Positions 42,636 through 50,459 of a stretch of 64,000 nucleotides of DNA are shown piece by piece. Each line of letters opens with the position of its first letter. Within the stretch, counting starts at the first letter, position 1. A program made the position numbers and the translations under genes. Location: contig CAJTXN010000001.1 of assembly GCA_910583605.1 (NCBI GenBank), forward strand, positions 629,327 through 693,326. The letters are read 5' to 3'. The notes beneath the pieces are model-generated. The model was not told where the DNA came from, searched no databases, and was given only the letters and a program-made list of their open reading frames with translations. Source of the DNA: an uncultured Lachnospiraceae bacterium (lineage in GTDB: Bacteria; Bacillota; Clostridia; Lachnospirales; Lachnospiraceae).

Positions 42636-43901
42636 CTATAATCCCAGTTCCTCCGGGCCGGATATTTTTCCGGTTACGGCGCTTGCTGCCGCTACCGCCG
42701 GACTTGCAAGATAAACCTCTGATTCAGGGTCGCCCATACGACCTACGAAATTCCGGTTTGTGGTGGCAACGGCTCTCTCTCCTTTTGCAAGAATACCCAT
42801 ATGGCCGCCAAGACACGGACCGCAGGTTGGTGTGCTGACTGCCGCTCCCGCTTTTATAAATGTGGCTAACAGACCTTCTTCCATAGCCTGAAGATAAACA
42901 GCCTGGGTTGCCGGAATTACGATTACCCTCACTCCTTTTGCAACCTTTCTGCCCTTCATTACCTCCGCTGCCGCTCTCAAATCCGATATTCTTCCATTTG
43001 TACAGGAACCGATGACTACCTGGTCAATGGAAATATCAAAATCCTCATCTATAGTTCTGGTATTTTCCGGCAGATGCGGAAATGCCACAGTAGGTTTTAA
43101 TTTACTTAAATCAATGGTATATTCTGCTTCATACTCTGCATCTTCATCCGCTTCATATACCTTATATTCCCTTGTGGAATGTTCCTTCATATATTCCACC
43201 GCCAGATCATCTACCGGGAAGATACCGTTTTTTCCGCCGGCTTCAATCGCCATGTTTGTCATGGCAAAACGATCGTCCATGGAAAGATACTGAATACCGT
43301 CACCCACAAACTCCATGGATTTGTACAAAGCTCCGTCCACACCGATCAGACCGATGATATGAAGAATGACATCCTTCCCGCTGATCCATTTACCCGGTTT
43401 TCCGGTCAGATGAAACTTTATGGCAGACGGCACCTTAAACCATGCCTTTCCCGTAGCCATTCCAGCTGCCATGTCCGTACTTCCCACTCCCGTAGAAAAT
43501 GCACCTAAAGCGCCGTAAGTACAGGTATGGGAATCCGCACCGATTATCACGTCCCCTGCCACTACAAGACCTTTTTCCGGCAGCAATGCATGTTCAATTC
43601 CAACTTCACCGGTCTCAAAAAAATTAGTAATATCATTTGCATATGCAAAGTCCTTGGCACATTTACACAGTTCCGCTGATTTAATATCTTTATTTGGTGT
43701 AAAATGATCCAGAACAATGGCTATCTTATCTTTATCAAACACACCTTCCACATTCATCTTCTTCATTTCGCCGATGGCAACCGGAGAGGTTACATCATTT
43801 CCCAGTACAAGATCCAGATCGGCCTCAATTAACTGTCCGGCAGTCACTGTTTCAAGTCCTGCATGCGCAGCTAATATCTTCTGAGTCATAGTCATTCCCA
43901 T
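42636..43901 (-). CDS. leuC: 3-isopropylmalate dehydratase large subunit
   Basis: 421 residues, the HacA-type LeuC. It binds the [4Fe-4S] cluster of the dehydratase. Visible: KILAAHAGLETV, GADSHTCTYGALG (first cluster Cys), IGSCTNGRISDLR (second) and TCGPCLGGHMG (third). The start follows AAAGGAGGAAT at correct spacing. The cluster protein links this operon to the nifSU genes functionally, though they lie 15 kb apart. It is transcribed divergently from a LysR regulator. Confidence 0.98.
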   Translation of the reverse strand: MGMTMTQKILAAHAGLETVTAGQLIEADLDLVLGNDVTSPVAIGEMKKMNVEGVFDKDKIAIVLDHFTPNKDIKSAELCKCAKDFAYANDITNFFETGEVGIEHALLPEKGLVVAGDVIIGADSHTCTYGALGAFSTGVGSTDMAAGMATGKAWFKVPSAIKFHLTGKPGKWISGKDVILHIIGLIGVDGALYKSMEFVGDGIQYLSMDDRFAMTNMAIEAGGKNGIFPVDDLAVEYMKEHSTREYKVYEADEDAEYEAEYTIDLSKLKPTVAFPHLPENTRTIDEDFDISIDQVVIGSCTNGRISDLRAAAEVMKGRKVAKGVRVIVIPATQAVYLQAMEEGLLATFIKAGAAVSTPTCGPCLGGHMGILAKGERAVATTNRNFVGRMGDPESEVYLASPAVAAASAVTGKISGPEELGL

Positions 43902-43935
43902 GAATAAATTCCTCCTTTAAATATGTCATTCACTG

Positions 43936-43969
43936 TTGATATCATACCATTGAATCTGTTATAATGCAA
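43936..43969. promoter_or_regulatory. Overlapping divergent promoters of leuC and the LysR gene
   Basis: Plus strand for the LysR gene: TTGATA (43936-43941), an 18-base spacer, TATAAT (43960-43965). Minus strand for leuC: TTGCAT (43969-43964), a 17-base spacer, TATGAT (43946-43941). The two promoters occupy the same 34 bases, so polymerase binding on one should exclude the other. Confidence 0.6.
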
Positions 43970-43991
43970 ATATATAATAATAATGTCAGAC

Positions 43992-44006
43992 ATAATTTTA
44001 AGTTAT
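43992..44006. promoter_or_regulatory. Candidate LysR-type (T-N11-A) operator upstream of leuC
   Basis: ATAATTTTAAGTTAT has an AT-rich dyad with the T-N11-A form. It lies upstream of the leuC -35 and just before the regulator's start codon, the usual site for a LysR activator of a divergent target that also represses itself. Confidence 0.4.
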
Positions 44007-44037
44007 ATCGTAATACAACACAGAAAAGAGGAATTTT

Positions 44038-44949
44038 ATGGAATCCTATAACACCTTATCCCAATACAAAGTCTTTCATACCGTGGCTGTCCTTGGAAAT
44101 ATTTCAAAAGCAGCAGAGAAACTGTTTATCAGTCAGCCCGCCATCAGCAAATCATTAAAACAACTGGAAGAAAATCTTGGCGTCCGGCTGTTTAACCGGA
44201 ATTCCAGAGGCGTATCCCTCACCGAGGAGGGAACTCTTCTATACAAACATATCCATTCTGCATTTGAAGAAATTTCCAAAGGCGAGGATACACTGCGCCG
44301 GATAACCTCCCTTGGACTTGGTACCCTTCGGATCAGCGCCAGCTCCACACTTTGCAAATATATTCTTCTTCCGTATCTGAAAGGATTTATCCGGGAAAAC
44401 CCCCACATCAAAATAAATATAGAATGTCATTCCACCACCCGGTCCCTGGAATTACTGGAAGCCGGACAGACTGATATCGGTCTGGTAGGACATATTCCGT
44501 TTCACCAAAAACTTACCTTCCTGTCCATCGGATATGTAAATTACGTCTTTACCGCTACGGATTCCTATCTCAGCAATCTCCGGACCAGGGGAATACAGAC
44601 CATCGGAGAGATTTTTGAAAATGCCAATATCATGCTGCCGGAGCAGGAAAATGTTTCCCGGCTTCATGTAGACAACTTCTTGGAATCTATGGGACTGAAA
44701 CCTCAAAATATATTGGAAGTAAATAATATGGAACTTCTGATTGATTTTGCCAGAATTGATTTAGGCATCGCGTGCATCATATCCGATTTCATCCGGGACG
44801 ATTTACAAAAACAGCGGCTGATGGAAATTCCGCTGCCTGCCGTCATTCCACCACGGGAAATTGGCTTTGCATACAATGAAACTTCCATCTCATCCGCTGC
44901 TGTCAATAAATTTATTCAATATCTGAAAAAACACACAGAATATCTTTAA
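44038..44949 (+). CDS. LysR-family transcriptional regulator
   Basis: 303 residues. The N-terminal helix-turn-helix is clear (FHTVAVLGNISKAAEKLFISQPAISKSLKQLEE), followed by LFNRNSRGVSLTEEG. The C-terminal periplasmic-binding-like effector domain begins near residue 90 (LGTLRISASSTLCKYILLPYL) and includes ELLEAGQTDIGLV. It is divergent from leuC across overlapping promoters, so it is the likely regulator of leuCD. The effector is not evident. Its stop overlaps by four bases with the end of the convergent beta-propeller gene. Confidence 0.93.
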   Translation: MESYNTLSQYKVFHTVAVLGNISKAAEKLFISQPAISKSLKQLEENLGVRLFNRNSRGVSLTEEGTLLYKHIHSAFEEISKGEDTLRRITSLGLGTLRISASSTLCKYILLPYLKGFIRENPHIKINIECHSTTRSLELLEAGQTDIGLVGHIPFHQKLTFLSIGYVNYVFTATDSYLSNLRTRGIQTIGEIFENANIMLPEQENVSRLHVDNFLESMGLKPQNILEVNNMELLIDFARIDLGIACIISDFIRDDLQKQRLMEIPLPAVIPPREIGFAYNETSISSAAVNKFIQYLKKHTEYL

Positions 44950-47255
44950 TATTTCATTTCAGATATCAGCTTATAATCCTGAGAAATATCATATGTGTTT
45001 ATCCCCCGGTCCCCCAGTATCAGATAAAACACATCATTGATGATGATACCTCTTACATTGCTTACATCCTCTGATTCCAAATTATATTTAAACCGTTCGG
45101 TAAACCCCTGATTTTCATTGTAGGAATATACCACATACCCCGGAGTTCCGTAATCCGACCAGATTTCAAATCCGATCACATTCTTTTCCCTTGAGATCAG
45201 AATACTCTTATAATCCCATGTATTGGTATACTGGTTTCTTTTTGATTCCATTTCCTCTTCCGTTACATTCTTCGGATCAGAAATGTCAAACATGGATAAT
45301 TTATAACCGGCAGTCCTGACACCTCCATCCAGTTCTTCCGTATCAAATCCAATGCCCAGAAGTTTATTTTCTTCCCAGAAATGCAGATATTCGGAAAATC
45401 CCGGTACTTTTAATTCACTGAGTATCTTTGGCGCTGCAGGATTGGAAAAATCCACGGCAAACAGAGGGTCAATGGATTTAAATGTTACAAAATAACCGAT
45501 ACTTCCCATAAATCTTGCTGAATGTAAGTCTTCTCCCTCAGCAATTCCTTCAATCTGTCCCATAATGTTCAGCGTTTCGTCCAATGTATAAACTCTGTTT
45601 TCATCTTCCGTATCAAAAACCCATATGTTCCATTTATTTTTTTCCTTACTTACATATATTTCTTCCCCATATTTTTTTTCCAGTTCCTGCAGTATTTTCT
45701 TTTCCTGTTCATATTCTTCTGCATTTTTCATATCTCCAATAACAGAATCCACAAATGAATCATCCAGCATCTCCTTTCTGCTGGTAACGGTATATACATT
45801 TGCCACTGCTCTCAATATTCCGTTATATTCATCCAGATAAAACTGCTTGTCAATAGTTCCCCTGACTCTGGAAGAAACCGTAAATTCTATATTACCTGCT
45901 TCATAGCTGAATTTGCTGATCACCGTATCGTAAGAATAGATTTCCGTCAATTTATCTCCCTGCTCCGTTATCGCTTTCGTCTCTTCCTGCTCCAGAATAT
46001 AAATATTTTTCTGACTCACATATACCAGGTCGCTCCCTGCTAAAATATTAATATTGGTTAATAAATTCTCAGGTCTGCCAATCTCTAAAGCAGTGATGAT
46101 CGTATAAATTTCTCCTCCGTTTTCGTTTATATAGACAGAATCTGCCAAAACCTCTTTTCCATCTACACACGGAAGATATTGTTCATTGTCCAGATTATCA
46201 TAATAAAAATTCGACAGCACATACAAGTAACCGTCCGCAACCCTGCTGGTATTTAAATTTCCCTGCTGTGAATGTTTTGCCAGTAATTTGGGATGGCTTT
46301 TATCACTGATATCAAAACTCAGAATATAAGTTTCATTTATATATCTTGATATATCCTGCCATCCCTGATATTCCTCATAATCTATATCATTCCCAAACAC
46401 GGACTCCCATTCCGTACCGCTGAATGAAGATACCTTCGTTGCAGATACCACCAGTGTCAGTCTGTTTCCGTTGACATACATTTCCTTGTCATCCAAAAGA
46501 CCAGCCACATCGCTGTCACTCTCCGCTTCCAAATCCTCTTTCAGATATTCTTCCAGTCTGATTTCGGAAACAGCCTCCGGATTCCCTTTTTCTGCCGCTG
46601 CAATCCGAATATTACTGCCGTCCCGGGGTGCTATATAAATATATTTTCCATCTGTTTTTACATAGTCCCCTTCCGATACACCTTCCACCTGTTCATTTGT
46701 ATCCTTATGATAATTTTCCTGTTCATCCGGCACCTCACCGTCTTCTTCTCCCTCTGGCAGCATTCCTGTACTGCCTTCATTATTCATCAAATCATTCTCA
46801 TCTTTCCCTAATATTGACCAGCCAAATCCCCATGAATTTAAGCTATCATAGTTTTTAATTTTATCATATATTTCTTCCCTGCTGGCTGCCCGAACCATGC
46901 CCTGTTCCAGTTTCCCGTATTCCACTTCCTCTGCCACGTGTCTTCCATTGGTCAGGATAATACTCCCTTTATAATTAACGAGCTGATACACCAATACGAC
47001 ACAAACTGCTGCTGCCATCGCAATCGCTGCTGCCTGTTTTAAAAATCTGTTTTTCTTCTTCCTGTACGGAACAATTGTCGTCTTTTCTTTTGACTCCTGC
47101 TGAAGTTTTTTCATCATATTTTCCGGTAACAGGCTGTCCGGAATCTCCAATTCATCAGATTTACTGCGAATTTCCTTCATTATACGTTCATCTGCCTCCT
47201 CCCAGTCCTCCATTCTGTCTTCCATATCTGGAATCATACTATCTCTTTTCTTCAT
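44946..47255 (-). CDS. Membrane-anchored beta-propeller protein, probable anti-sigma partner
   Basis: 769 residues. The first ~70 residues are charged and cytosolic (DWEEADERIMKEI, IPDSLLPENMMKKLQQ). One membrane helix (about 73-92, LKQAAAIAMAAAVCVVLVYQ) follows, and the remaining ~670 residues are extracytoplasmic. That part fits the secreted C-terminal beta-propeller family distantly related to WD-40 (EGVSEGDYVKTDGKYIYIAPRDG, DGYLYVLSNFYYDN). The start overlaps the stop of the sigma-factor gene by one base (TAATG), so the two are coupled. The short N-terminal domain is where a sigma factor would be held, giving an outside-sensing anti-sigma factor; this is inferred from layout. Confidence 0.85.
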   Translation of the reverse strand: MKKRDSMIPDMEDRMEDWEEADERIMKEIRSKSDELEIPDSLLPENMMKKLQQESKEKTTIVPYRKKKNRFLKQAAAIAMAAAVCVVLVYQLVNYKGSIILTNGRHVAEEVEYGKLEQGMVRAASREEIYDKIKNYDSLNSWGFGWSILGKDENDLMNNEGSTGMLPEGEEDGEVPDEQENYHKDTNEQVEGVSEGDYVKTDGKYIYIAPRDGSNIRIAAAEKGNPEAVSEIRLEEYLKEDLEAESDSDVAGLLDDKEMYVNGNRLTLVVSATKVSSFSGTEWESVFGNDIDYEEYQGWQDISRYINETYILSFDISDKSHPKLLAKHSQQGNLNTSRVADGYLYVLSNFYYDNLDNEQYLPCVDGKEVLADSVYINENGGEIYTIITALEIGRPENLLTNINILAGSDLVYVSQKNIYILEQEETKAITEQGDKLTEIYSYDTVISKFSYEAGNIEFTVSSRVRGTIDKQFYLDEYNGILRAVANVYTVTSRKEMLDDSFVDSVIGDMKNAEEYEQEKKILQELEKKYGEEIYVSKEKNKWNIWVFDTEDENRVYTLDETLNIMGQIEGIAEGEDLHSARFMGSIGYFVTFKSIDPLFAVDFSNPAAPKILSELKVPGFSEYLHFWEENKLLGIGFDTEELDGGVRTAGYKLSMFDISDPKNVTEEEMESKRNQYTNTWDYKSILISREKNVIGFEIWSDYGTPGYVVYSYNENQGFTERFKYNLESEDVSNVRGIIINDVFYLILGDRGINTYDISQDYKLISEMKY

Positions 47256-47806
47256 TACAGCTGCACCTCCATTCTTTTCTGCATCTTTGCAAATGCACGG
47301 CTGATCTTTGACCGAACCGTTGATGCTTTCATATTCATAAGTTCACCAATCTCCCGGCTCTTATATCCTCCAAACACAGCCATGGAAACCAAATCTCTTT
47401 CTTCCGATGTCAGGTCTTCAAAAGCAAGTTTCAAATCCTGTTCCTTCTCATATTCATTTACCGTTTTCAGATTATGATTGACAGACTCATCGTCCAGAGA
47501 GCAATTTTTCTCTGCCAGTTGTTTTCTTCTTTTCCTGCATTTATTAGATAAAATCTTAAAGACCCATGACCGGAATTTTTCATTCTCCCTTAATTTTCTA
47601 ATGCCCTGATATACTTCTATTACCGTATCACTGACTATATCCTCCGCTTCCTGCCGGTTTTCCAGCATATAATATGCATATTTGTATATATCCTTATATA
47701 CCTGCCGGTATAATTCGGAAAAAGCCCCGGTATCACCTTCCTTTGCCTTTATGACCAATTCACTGACTGTCTCCAATCTTCCACTTCCTTCCATTTGTAT
47801 TCCCAT
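47255..47806 (-). CDS. ECF-type (sigma-70 family) RNA polymerase sigma factor
   Basis: 183 residues with only regions 2 and 4. Region 2: FSELYRQVYKDIYKYAYYMLENRQEAEDIVSDTVIEVYQ and RSWVFKILSNKCRK-type helices. Region 4: LTSEERDLVSMAVFGGYKSREIGELMNM and STVRSKISRAFAKMQ. An alternative start is four codons later (MEGSG...), with GGGAATACAA before it. It is the first gene of a two-gene unit with the beta-propeller protein. ECF factors usually activate their own promoter, and the upstream stretch TGCAAC near 47908 is a possible but unproven -35. Confidence 0.92.
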   Translation of the reverse strand: MGIQMEGSGRLETVSELVIKAKEGDTGAFSELYRQVYKDIYKYAYYMLENRQEAEDIVSDTVIEVYQGIRKLRENEKFRSWVFKILSNKCRKRRKQLAEKNCSLDDESVNHNLKTVNEYEKEQDLKLAFEDLTSEERDLVSMAVFGGYKSREIGELMNMKASTVRSKISRAFAKMQKRMEVQL

Positions 47807-47928
47807 GTGTACACTGAACCCCCTGCGATATCTTTCAAACCAATAAGCTAAAATTCAGCTTTATCATACATTTATATATATGTGTATAAAAATCCCAAAA
47901 CTGTTGCAATAAAAATAATTCCATAATG

Positions 47929-47970
47929 AAAAAAGCCATACATTCGCTTAGACCGCCAATGTATGACTTT
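47929..47970 (-). terminator. Rho-independent terminator downstream of ilvC
   Basis: Minus strand: AAAGTCATACATT (47970-47958) pairs with AATGTATGGCTTT (47944-47932), including one T-G pair, and a T-run follows. It would end transcripts from ilvC or from the small gene remnant in front of it. Confidence 0.75.
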
Positions 47971-47981
47971 CGGATTCTGAT

Positions 47982-48107
47982 TTAACTTATATAGTTTATA
48001 AACTTCTTCCTATATTCCTCAACACGAGAAGATAATTTTTCAAAATCTTTATCGCTGATTTTGCCATCATTTCTCAAGTCTTTAATAATGGAAAAAAACT
48101 AAACCGC
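47982..48107 (-). pseudogene. Possible 3' remnant of a gene (about 36 codons, no start)
   Basis: Minus-strand codons read IIKDLRNDGKISDKDF then EKLSSRVEEYRKKF and end at TAA (47984-47982). They have protein-like composition and no start codon; a TAG closes the frame upstream. The amphipathic, charged helix pattern recalls the coiled C-terminal regions of recombinases, but nothing diagnostic remains. The rest of the gap 47807-48156 shows the terminator and an AT-rich stretch. Confidence 0.3.
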
Positions 48108-48156
48108 ATATGAATTTCTCCGTTTCTATGTTCAGTCTCTATACAATATGCATGAA

Positions 48157-49176
48157 TTAGTTATTAATCAGTTTGTCTTCTTCATTATTCCAGCTGTAAA
48201 GCTTTCTGATCTCCTCACCAATCTTCTCTGACGGATGCTCGGAAGCCAGTTTTCTCATAGCCTGGAAGTGTACCTGACGGCCTGCCGGAGACATATCAAC
48301 TAAGAATTCTTTTGCAAATGTACCGTCCTGAATATCGGATAAAACCTTCTTCATAGCTTTCTTGGTATCTTCCGTAATAATCTTAGGACCTGTTACATAA
48401 TCACCATATTCTGCCGTATTGGAAATAGAATATCTCATTCCTGCAAAACCGGACTGGTAAATCAGATCTACAATCAGTTTCATCTCATGGATACACTCAA
48501 AGTAAGCGTTACGCGGATCATAACCTGCTTCTACCAATGTTTCAAAACCTGCCTGCATCAATGCACAAACACCGCCGCAAAGAACTGCCTGCTCACCAAA
48601 GAGGTCTGTCTCCGTTTCGGTCCGGAATGTAGTCTCAAGAACACCTGCTCTGGCGCCGCCGATTGCCAGTGCATATGCAAGTGCAGTATCCAGAGCCTTA
48701 CCTGTCGCATCCTGCTCTACCGCTACGAGACAGGGAACACCTTTGCCTGCCTGATATTCGGAACGAACAGTATGACCCGGTCCCTTTGGAGCGATCATGG
48801 TAACGTCAACATCTGCCGGAGGTTTGATACAACCGAAATGAATATTAAATCCGTGTGCGAACATTAACATATTTCCCGGCTCAAGATTCGGCTCGATATC
48901 CTTTTTATACATATCTGCCTGTTTCTCATCATTGATAAGAATCATAATGATATCTGCCTTCTTAGCTGCTTCTGCTGTTGTATATACTTCAAAGCCCTGT
49001 GCCTCAGCCTTTGCCCATGACTTGCTTCCTTCGTATAAGCCTATAATCACATTGCAGCCTGACTCTTTTGCGTTTAAAGCATGAGCATGACCCTGACTGC
49101 CGTATCCAATCACAGCAATTGTCTTGCCTTCCAATAACGATAAGTTACAATCTTCCTGATAATAAATCTTTGACAT
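48157..49176 (-). CDS. ilvC: Ketol-acid reductoisomerase (NADP+)
   Basis: 339 residues, class I. It makes dihydroxy-isovalerate and dihydroxy-methylvalerate for valine, leucine and isoleucine. The NADPH-binding turn is in AVIGYGSQGHAHALN. MIAPKGPGHTVR, DLFGEQAVLCGG and the acidic metal-site region in ECIHEMKLIVDLIYQ and SNTAEYGDY are typical. The start at 49176 has GGAGGCAAAACAT before it; an open extension of five codons is unlikely. It sits behind its own promoter with a perfect dyad and is not fused to ilvN. Confidence 0.98.
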   Translation of the reverse strand: MSKIYYQEDCNLSLLEGKTIAVIGYGSQGHAHALNAKESGCNVIIGLYEGSKSWAKAEAQGFEVYTTAEAAKKADIIMILINDEKQADMYKKDIEPNLEPGNMLMFAHGFNIHFGCIKPPADVDVTMIAPKGPGHTVRSEYQAGKGVPCLVAVEQDATGKALDTALAYALAIGGARAGVLETTFRTETETDLFGEQAVLCGGVCALMQAGFETLVEAGYDPRNAYFECIHEMKLIVDLIYQSGFAGMRYSISNTAEYGDYVTGPKIITEDTKKAMKKVLSDIQDGTFAKEFLVDMSPAGRQVHFQAMRKLASEHPSEKIGEEIRKLYSWNNEEDKLINN

Positions 49177-49201
49177 ATGTTTTGCCTCCATATATATTAG
49201 T

Positions 49202-49244
49202 ATTATAGTTAATGTTATCTAATATGCAGTACATTTTAGATAAC
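49202..49244 (-). promoter_or_regulatory. ilvC promoter region with a perfect 9-bp dyad (operator)
   Basis: A perfect -10 TATAAT (minus strand, 49207-49202) lacks a good -35. Just upstream, gttatctaa (49214-49222) and ttagataac (49236-49244) are perfect 9-base arms 13 bases apart, centre to centre 22 bases (two helical turns). This suggests an activator or repressor dimer site covering the -35 region. Confidence 0.65.
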
Positions 49245-49292
49245 GATTAATCTCGTAACCAGACCGGAATCCGCTATGTAACACCTGAAAAA

Positions 49293-49799
49293 TTATTCCA
49301 GCTCTCCCGACAGCATGTCCGCCGTTCCCCTTGTCAGTCCTGTTATACCGGTTCTTACAAGTTCCTTTATCTCAAATCCTTCCAACAGACCTACAAACGC
49401 ATCCAGCTTCTGCTGGTTGCCGGTCAGTTCGATCATCATCGAATCCGTGGATACGTCAACAATCTTCGCCCGGAATATGTCTGCAACCGCAATCACCTGC
49501 TGACGGTCTGTGGCATCTACCTTTACCTTGCATAAAATCAGTTCCCTGCAGACAGATGCTCCGTCTTTCAATTCAATAATATCTTTAACATCCACAAGCT
49601 TTCCTACCTGCTTGCGAATCTGTTCCAAAACCTCGTCTTCACCACTGACAACTATGGTCATTCTGGAAAAACCGTTTCTCTCCGTCTCGCTTACGGTCAG
49701 ACTGTCTATATTATATCCTCTTCTTGAAAAGAGGCCGGAAATCCTGCTTAGAACACCTACCGTATTCTCAACCAGAATTGATAATACCATTTTCTTCAT
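49293..49799 (-). CDS. ilvN: Acetolactate synthase small (regulatory) subunit
   Basis: 168 residues, standard for the small subunit. Residues 1-75 form the ACT domain (VLSILVENTVGVLSRISGLFSRRGYNIDSLTV) that binds valine for feedback. The C-terminal domain includes RELILCKVKVDA and DMLSGELE. The catalytic large subunit ilvB is not in the window; ilvC follows in the same direction 116 bases later. It has a good promoter and an SD (AAGGAGTATTTTCT). Confidence 0.96.
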   Translation of the reverse strand: MKKMVLSILVENTVGVLSRISGLFSRRGYNIDSLTVSETERNGFSRMTIVVSGEDEVLEQIRKQVGKLVDVKDIIELKDGASVCRELILCKVKVDATDRQQVIAVADIFRAKIVDVSTDSMMIELTGNQQKLDAFVGLLEGFEIKELVRTGITGLTRGTADMLSGELE

Positions 49800-49830
49800 A
49801 GAAAATACTCCTTAAACTATATTCTTAATA

Positions 49831-49858
49831 ATCATAGCACATTCGTTCATTTTGTCAA
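49831..49858 (-). promoter_or_regulatory. Sigma-A promoter of ilvN
   Basis: Minus strand: -35 TTGACA (49858-49853), a 16-base spacer and -10 TATGAT (49836-49831), 32 bases before the start codon. The leader is too short for a T-box or attenuator. Confidence 0.7.
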
Positions 49859-49871
49859 GAGTTTCATATCC

Positions 49872-50114
49872 TTACTCATCAAACTCTGCCATTACAAAAA
49901 ATGCACTGCCCTCCGGACGAATGGCAGTCACTGTTCCTTTAAAATTTTTCAGCCGCTCCCGATAAGGTATATTATTTGACATTGCCAGTGCGGGTATGAT
50001 GGTATAATAACATACCACCCCCTGCAGGGTCACCAGCTGGGATTCCTCCACTTCCACTTTATCACCTATATGAAGTAAATCCGGACGTTCCATTTTAAAC
50101 TCTATTTCTTTCAT
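49872..50114 (-). CDS. Small soluble protein of unknown function (80 aa)
   Basis: 80 residues, start at 50114 chosen from the SD GGAGGGAAAACC. I do not recognise a family. The composition suggests a compact beta-barrel-like fold: LLHIGDKVEVEESQLVTLQGVV, then a short helix (NIPYRERLKNFKG), then TVTAIRPEGSAFFVMAEFDE. The G-D-K-V-x-V and K-G-T-V-x-x-I pattern resembles small SH3/KOW-like proteins. It is separated from the next small gene upstream by a terminator, so it may use its own weak promoter. Confidence 0.65.
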   Translation of the reverse strand: MKEIEFKMERPDLLHIGDKVEVEESQLVTLQGVVCYYTIIPALAMSNNIPYRERLKNFKGTVTAIRPEGSAFFVMAEFDE

Positions 50115-50136
50115 GGTTTTCCCTCCGCCTTGTAGC

Positions 50137-50164
50137 AAAAAAGACCGCTCTCACGGTCTTTTTT
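50137..50164. terminator. Short bidirectional terminator
   Basis: aaaaaagaccg (50137-50147), the loop ctctca, cggtctttttt (50154-50164). It lies 7 bases after the 67-residue gene and just ahead of the 80-residue gene. Confidence 0.8.
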
Positions 50165-50171
50165 GTTCATA

Positions 50172-50375
50172 CTATTTGTATAACCATTCACCTAACTGAC
50201 GAATTGAATTGTCATCCTGCTCTTCCAGTTCGTCAATGATAAATATTTGCTCCGGTTCTTTTTTAAAACCGGATATCGCTTCCTTTGCTTCATTAAAACT
50301 GGAATATTGTCCGAGTACGCCTGTACCGTCAGATTTTTCCTTATTGTAAACACCTAATTCAAAATACCGTCTCAT
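50172..50375 (-). CDS. Small acidic protein of unknown function (67 aa)
   Basis: 67 residues, no named family recognised. It begins MRRYFELGVYNKEKSDG with a good SD (GGAGGTTTGGG). A helix follows (SSFNEAKEAISGFKK), then a strand and an acidic tail (EQIFIIDELEEQDD). The layout (strand, loop, helix, strand) is like small peptides that expose a two-strand sheet. It lies between the lipoprotein amylase and a terminator and is a single gene. Confidence 0.6.
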   Translation of the reverse strand: MRRYFELGVYNKEKSDGTGVLGQYSSFNEAKEAISGFKKEPEQIFIIDELEEQDDNSIRQLGEWLYK

Positions 50376-50459
50376 CCCAAACCTCCATAATTTTATAACT
50401 GCTGTTTACATTTTACTACATATTATCTGAAAAGTTAACAATGTTTTCAAATTTTAATC

